64,000 nt of DNA from Heterostelium album PN500 (taxonomy: Eukaryota; Evosea; Eumycetozoa; Acytosteliales; Acytosteliaceae). Position numbers and translations under genes: made by a program. Position 1 is the stretch's first letter. The number at the start of each line of letters is the position of its first letter. Location of the stretch: the NCBI RefSeq assembly GCF_000004825.1, contig NW_008805063.1:248857-312856 (forward strand). The letters run 5' to 3'. The notes under the pieces were generated by a model. The model was not told where the DNA came from and did no database searches. It saw only the letters and a list, made by a program, of their open reading frames with translations. Shown one piece after another: positions 57,286 through 64,000 of the stretch.

Positions 57286-60200
57286 ATGTTTTTTGAAAGA
57301 TTAGTTTGGTATTTATTAATTGGATTTGTTGTATACTTGGGAGTAAAAGTAAGTTTGGAACTAAAATTTAATTAAATTCTTATCATAAAATTTGTAAAAA
57401 AATGTCTAAATTTTTTATATATTAACATTTTTTTTGTTAAACTACTACTATTTTGTATTGTAATTTTTATAAAATGATATCATTTTTTAGTTATTTGTTT
57501 ACATAAAAGTAAAGAGATTTGTTAATCCGGTAAAGGGTGTTATGAATGGCACCAACCCAATATCATATTATTTGGAATCACTGTGGGAAAAACCATTGTA
57601 TTTAGATACCACACCAATTTCACCTTCTTGGAAGCCATACACAGTTGGTTCTATCAAAGATATCTGTAGTTTTGTCAATTCCAATCCCATTCGTCATTCA
57701 AATAACTCACCTATAACTACAAATTCTGATATTCCAAAGTTAGAGTTGAATCCAGAGTCTTCTGACGATGGAAGTGGTATTGGTCGTAGTAATAGCAGTA
57801 ATAGCAGTAGTAGCAATGAAGAATCAACAAATTCATCAGCTAAATCATCGACAACATCATCTCCAATATTATTATCAAAAACAACAACAACAACAGAACA
57901 GCAACATCAACAACCATTTGTACCAAAGTTAAAACCTTTTGTATTTCAACAAGAGAAACAACTAGAACAACAACAACAGCAGCAACAGCAGCAACAACAA
58001 CCTATAAAGATACTAACTGTACCAAAGATTGTTCATCAAGATAATAACAAATCACCGTTGTGTCCAAAGATGAAAAGAGATTTGCTTTCACCAGAGATAG
58101 CAAGTTCACCTGTTGACTTGGGAATGAACTTTGGTGCACCAAAGTTTGTATTGACAGATTCATCGGAGGATGATAGCGAGACACAATCTACATCCAATTT
58201 CAAGTCTACGATGGATCCTACAGGTATTCTAAGGAGAAGATTAGCAAGAGCAAGAATTGCATCGGTTGCAAAGCATAATAATGGTAGTGATAGTAGTGAT
58301 AGTAGTCCTGTTGAATCACGTCGTTCAAAACCAACAGTAGCAACAACAACAATAGATCAAAATCAATCATTAAGTAAAAGTAGTGATAGAATTAGACAAA
58401 TATTGATGGAGAATAATAATCATAGTAATAATAATACTTCACCAGTGAAAACAACAAAGAAGAATCAACAACATCATACACGTACAAAGACACCGTATCC
58501 ATCACCTTCGTCATCACCACTCTCACGATCACCAACGGATATCACCCGTGTCTTTAAGAAGTCATCGATTTTGAAACCACATAAAGTGAGAATGTATTAC
58601 GATCCATACGACGACCGTCTTCAAGCACAGCGAAAAACAACACATCTACCTCCAGCGAATCGATATATCAAGAGAAGCCACTTGTCTGTATCGTCGTGTG
58701 AATCTCAATACTCTGACGATGGCAGCGAAGACACCAAAGAGAGTAGAGAACGATTCGTTGGCAAGCCAGGCATCAGATACAAATGGTTTGCGTTGAATCC
58801 AATGGTGGAGATCACCGATTTCGATGCGATCAAACACGTCTTTAGAGATCAGAGTTCGATGTACGGACGTTTCTGGACCTATGGAAAGTGTCCAATCATT
58901 CACGAGCGTGGCGGTCAGATGAAGCGTGTCTTTAGAATCTTCTCTGGTTGTCTCAACGACGACGAGTATCTCGTGAGAATACTTCCAGTGATCAGAGATG
59001 AAGGTGCTAAATTCGGATCGTATCTCTTTGAGAATAGAGATTGTGTATTTAAATTAAGTAAATTTGTAAAACAAGTAAGTATCAGTGTTTATATTACATT
59101 TACATTTATAATAGCTAATATCTAAATTGTTTGTTTTTAGGATATGTTGTCATGTTTGGCAAGAACATATTTAGGATCAGAACCAGAAGCTTTGGAGTGT
59201 TTGGAAGCAAACTTTTTCTTCTTTAATAAGAAACGAACCAGTTTCATCCATTATCTATTTCCATTTTTATTAAATTTACCAACAGAATATTCTGAAAAAT
59301 ATAAAGTAATTCATAATATAACTTTATTTTTATATATAGTTATTTATAAATTAATATGTAAATTAAAATAACAATTATGTACTAATAATAGCTCTTTCAC
59401 TATTATTAATTAGGTTATGAAGCAAAGAAGAGGATTCTTTCAAATGCTGGCAATGAAATCATATTATAATACATTAGACCCAGAAAACGAAGCATTAAAT
59501 GGTCCAATAGAAGATTCACTTGTTAATTTCCTTGCAGAGGAGAGTTCAAAGGATAAGGAAGGTTTAACTATTGAAGAGGTAAAGTAACTTAATACAACTA
59601 CTGATTATTACAATGAAATTAATTATTTTTTATTGATAATCTAAATCACAGATTCAAACAAGTAGTTATTTAGTTAATTCATCATCTGTTACTTCACCAA
59701 TCTCTGTTCTACAGAATCTAATGTATATTTTGATGAAATATCCAGAGGTACAAAAGAAGTTAAAGGAAGAGATTGACTATGTATTCAAAAAGAATGGTCG
59801 TACCGTTCATAATTTCAACTTGACTGAAGTCCGAGAGATGGTGTACCTTGATTTGGTGTTGAGAGAGGTCATTCGATTGTTTCCACCTTACCCATGGTTA
59901 ATTCCAAGGGTTGCAATGGATAATGATAGAATATTAGGATATAGAATACCCCAAGGTGTAAGTATAAAAATGAATATTCTATATTAAACCAATTAAGTTT
60001 GTATTGTATTAACAATGTTCTCTATCCAATGATTCAATTTCAACTTTAGACTTTTGTAACATGTCCTATTTACGATCCATTAAGAAATCCAGATTACTTT
60101 AAAGAGCCAAACAAATTCATTCCAGAGAGATTCATTGAGGAACCAACTGAATCCAGAGTGATTAGTGAATTAAGCTTTGGATATGGAACTAGAAAGTGTC

Positions 60201-60379
60201 TGGGAATACGTCTTGCCAAGGTTATTTTAAAGACAACGATCATCTCATTATTCTCACAAATGTCAGTAGAGTTTCTAAATGAACAGAAAGAAATGAATGA
60301 CTCTTTAGTACCAAACCCCAAAGTTTTGTTCAAAGTGAAGTTTTATCCACAAACAAAAGGAATAAATCCACAAGAATAA
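57286..60379 (+). CDS. Cytochrome P450 with a ~350-residue low-complexity insert and non-consensus I-helix
   Basis: Six exons (57286..57348, 57491..59074, 59141..59305, 59414..59578, 59652..59957, 60050..60379), all phase 0, give 870 residues; P450s are usually about 500. The N-terminus is an ER anchor (RLVWYLLIGFVVYLGVK, then LFVYIKV). Residues about 85-435 are Ser/Asn/Gln/Thr-rich insert. The P450 fold resumes with KWFALNPMVEITDFDAIKHV. Core signatures: ExxR (REVIR), the PERF-type block (NKFIPERFIEE) and the haem loop FGYGTRKCLGIRLA with the Cys ligand. The I-helix reads SSYLVNSSSVTSPISVL, lacking the usual A/G-G-x-D/E-T-T oxygen-activation motif. Either chemistry is unusual (as in P450s that rearrange peroxides) or activity is lost. 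Substrate unknown. Confidence 0.88.
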
Positions 60380-61392
60380 AAACAGATATTCAAATAGCAA
60401 AAAATATTCTTTTGTTTTTTTTCTTTTTTTATTAACAATTTCAATAAAATAGATACAATTTCCCCTCATTATTCCATTTTATTGAAATTGTTAATAAAAA
60501 AATATAATTTTACTATCAAACACCTTTTTTTTTTTTCTTACTATGCAGTTAATATGTTGGATTTTAGAATCATAATCATATTGGACTCATGCTATTAATC
60601 TTAAAAATTCGATATTAATATTTTTTAAATTGGAAATAGATATAAATATTAATTTTACATTTATTCAAGTTTTGGGAAAACAATACTATCAAAAGTGTAG
60701 GTTTCTAGTAGTAGAAATCAACTGATCAATGAAATATTAAGTTTAGTTTGAAGGAAGATTAAAAATTTTTAGGGAAAACGAGACTTACAATGAATCAAGG
60801 TTGAATAATCCATAGTTTTATCTAAATCTATTAATTAATTCCGATTCAATAAAAAATATACATTTTGAGCAGGTTTTAAAAAACTTTATTAGGAAGACCA
60901 ATAAGGAACTCATATTACCTAAACATAATCCTTGTCGGTTGACTGAAGGTTTCAATCCTCGGCAATCAGGCATTATCAACAATATAAATGTGTATCATCA
61001 TTTAGTTCACAAAGAGAGGAAGTGTAAGAATCAAGGTTTCCATGTGTAAACCCAGAGTAAAATAAATTAGTTATCTGAAACCTTTTGAATTTCAATACCA
61101 TTCGTGTCAGTCTAGGTCGTTTTTTATGATTTTTTTATTTTTTTTTCGACCTTTTCCGAAAATATCAGTATTAAAATTAATCTTTGGGAACCAAAATTTC
61201 ACTAAAAACTTTTCAAAGCAGACCTTGTTTTTTGTTTTCAAAGATGATGTATAAATTAAAAAAAGTAAATTGTAGGTGGGAAATAATTGATTGAACCGAA
61301 TCTATAAAAGGAGTGAACATCCTTTGTTTTTTTCATCATTATCATTTAAACTAATTAACAACAAATAAAAACAATATTTATATAAATTAATC
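60380..61392. other. Intergenic region with strong inverted repeat
   Basis: It runs from the P450 stop to the DUF4419 pseudogene. The first 125 bases hold the inverted repeat listed separately. The segment 60880-61080 is less AT-rich and could be decayed coding DNA, but no frame is convincing. Confidence 0.5.
60425..60501. repeat. Perfect 26-bp inverted repeat downstream of the P450 gene
   Basis: The left arm 60425-60450 (core ATTAACAATTTCAATAAAAT) is exactly complementary to the right arm 60476-60501 (core ATTTTATTGAAATTGTTAAT), with a 25-nt loop. It starts about 46 bases after the P450 stop codon. It could be a 3'-UTR hairpin or a relic of a small inverted-repeat element. Confidence 0.85.
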
Positions 61393-62580
61393 ATGTCACA
61401 ATATCACTACAATATTTCAAAGGATGTTAAATCAACCAACATTCAAATCACAGGAAGTTCAAATGCGACACCAGCAGATACCAGCTCAAGATATTATTCT
61501 GAATTCAACCATTCCACAAACTTGAAACAATCCGCTGATAAATACACCCAAAAGAATGAATATGAAGAGCCAAGACTTGATACTTCAAAGCCAGCTATGG
61601 TTCCAGTTGGTACCAGTTTGAATGACTTGGGTAACTACTATCTCGGAAACAATTCATTCCTCCAAGCATGTTACCTCGCATACTCTCAACACCACAACCT
61701 CGTCATCAGACCAGACGATATTTGGATTGCCATTATGACCCAATTTTCTTTCTACCTCAATGCCCATGCAGAGCAACTCAGATCCAAGATTGTCAGCCAC
61801 GACGATTAGAAGGATCTTGAAGTTGTTGCCAACGCTACTCTCTTCTCCGCTCCATACGATGAAATGACTTTAACAATGACCGAACTCATTGCCAAGAATA
61901 TCAACGATCCAACACTTAAGGATTGGGCAATGCCATCATTCACAACCACCACCTACACTGATAGAATCGTTGGAGCTGTCTGCTTAATGGCTACAATGAA
62001 AAAGTATTTCAATTTCAAATACTCCTTGCGTTGTGGTTTGCCATCAGTTACTTTGCGTCGGTTCAGTTGAAGACTGGAAGTCAATTCAAAAGACAAAGTA
62101 CAACGTTTGAACGAATTTGACCTGCAAGAGAAATTGATGAGTAAATGGACAACTATGCTCAACCCAATCATCGATCAATTCATAGCTTCCGTAGAAGGAA
62201 AGGCTGATACTGAGTGGTGGAATCGTATTGCTAATCATGTTGGTGGTGGATCCGGTCCAACCTGGTTGAGCGGTTGGATCACTGTTTTCTCATGTTTCGC
62301 TGAAGATGGTGAATGGCGTGGTGACGATAAGGAGAAACATGGATTCAGAACCAAGGGTGAATTGGTTTCAGAATGGCCACTCATTGACACTGAAGAAATT
62401 GCACACGGATATGTAGTATTGGACGTTAAGATTGATGATAATGGTACCATGTACGATGCTCAGCTCTTTGGTGGTCACTACACTGTTAAGCTTGCCGATG
62501 AAAAGTCAACCATCGTCCCACAGCTCAACTGGTGTATGATGGTAAAAGAATCTGATCTCCCAGCTTTAAAGAAAAACTAA
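61393..62580 (+). pseudogene. DUF4419-family gene with one nonsense codon and two frameshifts
   Basis: The frame opens MSQYHYNISKDVKSTN and carries the DUF4419 hallmarks: VGTSLNDLGNYYLGNNSF, HHNLVIRPDDIWIAIMTQFS and FYLNAHAEQLRSK. An in-frame TAG at 61807-61809 interrupts it, after which the same frame continues (KDLEVVANATLFSAPYDEMT, CGLPSVTL). A frameshift near 62055 moves it to GSVEDWKSIQK, and another near 62100-62107 to LNEFDLQEKLMSKW. The last frame then runs intact through GPTWLSGWITVFSCFAEDG to 62580. Function of the family is unknown. Three disruptions, all in otherwise well-conserved sequence, suggest a young pseudogene or base errors. Confidence 0.85.
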
Positions 62581-62839
62581 ATAAATAAAAGACAATATTT
62601 AATTGAAATAAAGTTTAAACAAGATTTGCTTTTCCAAAACCATAATTTTATTTTCTACTTTTAGGAAAATTATTGGCACCATCATTTTTGGTATCCAGTT
62701 ATCTGGTAAGATTACTGTCTCCAAACAAAAGTCTTGTTCTTTGGAATTGTGTAATGATTGATGATAGAACAAAATAATAAGCTAAATATCCCTACTGTTG
62801 ATAGATATTTTTGCCGGGTGAGAGAAAGAGCGTAGGATA
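62581..62839. other. Spacer downstream of the DUF4419 pseudogene
   Basis: A/T-rich, with nothing recognised; 62780-62839 may already belong to the decayed gene that follows. Confidence 0.4.
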
Positions 62840-63411
62840 AAATGAAGAAAGATCCTAGTCCTGATTGGTGGCAAATGAAGAAGGGAAATCCTATAATTAA
62901 TCGAATCAACCATTCAATACTCAACACAACCGATCAATGTAGATTTTGCAGGATTTTCTTATTCTTCATAATTCCATCAAGCTTTCAATTTCTATTGAAG
63001 GATGGAAATATGAATCACTTCTCAGTACCTTGAGGGTTGTATTCTCTACAGAATATGAAGAGGAAAAGCAAATATCAGATTACCGAAAAGAGCACTATTG
63101 GTAGCAATCAAGTCGATAGCTCAATCAAATATTTTAAGGTTGTCAAGAATGGAATATCATTTTATGGTAGATTCTATGATGTTTCCGTTTCCGATGGCCA
63201 TCCAACATATTCATTCGTTGAATCAATTATCGGGAACCAGAGTAATACTAACAATATTTCGATTGGAATCAATCTAAGCCAATGCCAGAAATGTTTGATA
63301 GACCCTGACTTTTCCAACACATCCTCCACAACCAGTCCATCGATCTTGGCAACAGATCCAACCACAAACCACTGTAATGATGATCCACGTTTAACTCTTT
63401 GCAATCGGTAG
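62840..63411 (+). pseudogene. Decayed fragment of an extracellular (ComC/EGF-IPT-like) cell-surface protein
   Basis: Coding-like sequence continues across frames with stops between them. One frame gives KLSISIEGWKYESLLSTLRV and on to VFSTEYEEEKQISDYRKEH. The next gives KYFKVVKNGISFYGRFYDVS and IGINLSQCQKCLIDPDFSN before ending at 63409-63411. The last block, with a CxxC followed by a xxDPDFS motif, recalls the extracellular region next to EGF/IPT domains in dictyostelid ComC-type membrane proteins; this is from memory and tentative. No start, signal peptide, EGF repeats or membrane segment remain. Confidence 0.5.
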
Positions 63412-63843
63412 TGTTTTTTCACCGTTACACTCTTTGGTTGAAAGCAGCACAAATTTTATGTAACCTTCAACCTGTTTTTATTATTTTTTACTTTACACGA
63501 AACTCTATAGAGATTTAATCTCATGCTGTTAGTTCTTTGTGAAAATGTATGATGTATATAATGAATGTGAAGATTCTTATTATATGTTTTAATAACTGCT
63601 AATTTGAGAATTCAATTGATCTTCTAGTATAATCTTATTAGACATCTATAATATTAATAATGATATCAAAGACTAAAAGATTTCGAAAAAATAATCTTTC
63701 ACCTTCATCATACTCGAGCAAGTAAATATGTGAAGATTTTAAAAAAAAAATAAAAAATAAAAAAATGAACTTTAGTTTTTTTGTTATTACCGTGGAAGGT
63801 ATTGATTAATAATAAAAATATATACAGCACAGATAATATAAAT
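63412..63843. other. Intergenic region
   Basis: AT-rich DNA containing the prefoldin promoter. A poly(A) run lies at 63740-63765. No gene is seen. Confidence 0.5.
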
Positions 63844-64000
63844 ATGTCGCAACAACAACAGAAACTTACAAATGAGCAAATTGTTGCTAACTATAAAGAG
63901 ATGAAAGCACAACAGAGTGCTATTATGAATAAATTATCAGAGATCGAATCAGATGCAAGTGAACACAAGTATGTATTCTTTATTTTTAGATATATATATA
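63844..64000 (+). CDS. pfdn2: Prefoldin subunit 2 (5' end only)
   Basis: Exon 1 is 63844..63968, followed by donor GTATGT (phase 2); the rest lies beyond the window. The visible 41 residues (MSQQQQKLTNEQIVANYKEM, then QSAIMNKLSEIESDASEH) match the first coiled-coil helix of prefoldin subunit 2. Prefoldin is the hexameric cytosolic chaperone that delivers unfolded actin and tubulin to CCT. Confidence 0.88.
   Translation, partial: MSQQQQKLTNEQIVANYKEMKAQQSAIMNKLSEIESDASEHKYVFFIFRYIY

Noticed and set aside
60930-60975. tRNA-like GGTTTCAATCC word
   Set aside because: The T-stem does not pair and no cloverleaf fits.
1-64000. Transposons, CRISPR arrays, rRNA, bacterial operons
   Set aside because: I saw no reverse transcriptase, transposase, long terminal repeats, regularly spaced repeats or rRNA-like sequence; the Hcp-like genes sit among native amoeba genes rather than in a bacterial contig.

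Overview
The window looks like a piece of a dictyostelid (social amoeba) nuclear chromosome. The supporting signs are strongly AT-rich intergenic DNA full of A/T runs, short AT-rich GT-AG introns (mostly 60-130 nt, donors GTAAGT or GTATGT), runs of Asn, Gln, Ser and Thr codons inside otherwise conserved proteins, and a gene set of ordinary eukaryotic housekeeping genes mixed with amoeba-type families (ankyrin and F-box/LRR-like paralogs, an hssA-like small protein, DUF4419). Coding GC is higher than I would expect for D. discoideum, so a non-discoideum dictyostelid is likely. That is inference.

Layout. 1-11 kb: a secreted proline-rich protein running off the left edge, a small Trp-rich protein, a peroxisomal D-amino-acid oxidase, a one-polypeptide SbcD-SbcC (Mre11-Rad50-like) nuclease/ATPase with a presequence-like N-terminus, a small Cys-rich peptide without an ATG, and a CaMK-type kinase. 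11-14 kb: gene-poor. 14-17 kb: two tandem genes for Hcp-like proteins, the tube-protein family of bacterial type VI secretion; a third copy lies at 29.8-30.8 kb. 17.7-24 kb: a membrane protein, the spliceosomal WD40 protein PLRG1, an hssA-like small gene and an ERG4/ERG24 sterol reductase. 24.7-29.3 kb: a duplicated unit of LRR/F-box-like genes (+) alternating with broken ankyrin genes (-). 31-34 kb: three tandem ACOT13-like thioesterases. 34.6-36.2 kb: a sphingosine/diacylglycerol-kinase-family enzyme. 36.2-40.8 kb: the longest gene-free stretch. 40.8-48.7 kb: NPRL3 (GATOR1), DNAJC17, a small secreted protein and the DEAH helicase DHX8/Prp22. 48.7-52 kb: gene-poor, with remnants of the DHX8 5' end. 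52-55.5 kb: a 4E-BP and a GTPBP1/2 GTPase. 57-60.4 kb: a cytochrome P450 with a very large insert. 61-63.4 kb: a DUF4419 pseudogene and a decayed cell-surface-protein fragment. 63.8 kb: the start of prefoldin subunit 2.

The most unusual content is the Hcp-like trio. All three are intronless, carry the same roughly 160-residue C-terminal extension, and share a promoter block at a nearly constant distance from the ATG. The fused SbcD-SbcC protein and the P450 with a non-standard I-helix come next. Several neighbours share broad processes (PLRG1, DNAJC17 and DHX8 in splicing; NPRL3 and 4E-BP in TOR signalling), but nothing in the sequence indicates that this adjacency is functional. Exon boundaries were set by hand from splice signals, reading-frame phase and family conservation; no transcript data were available.
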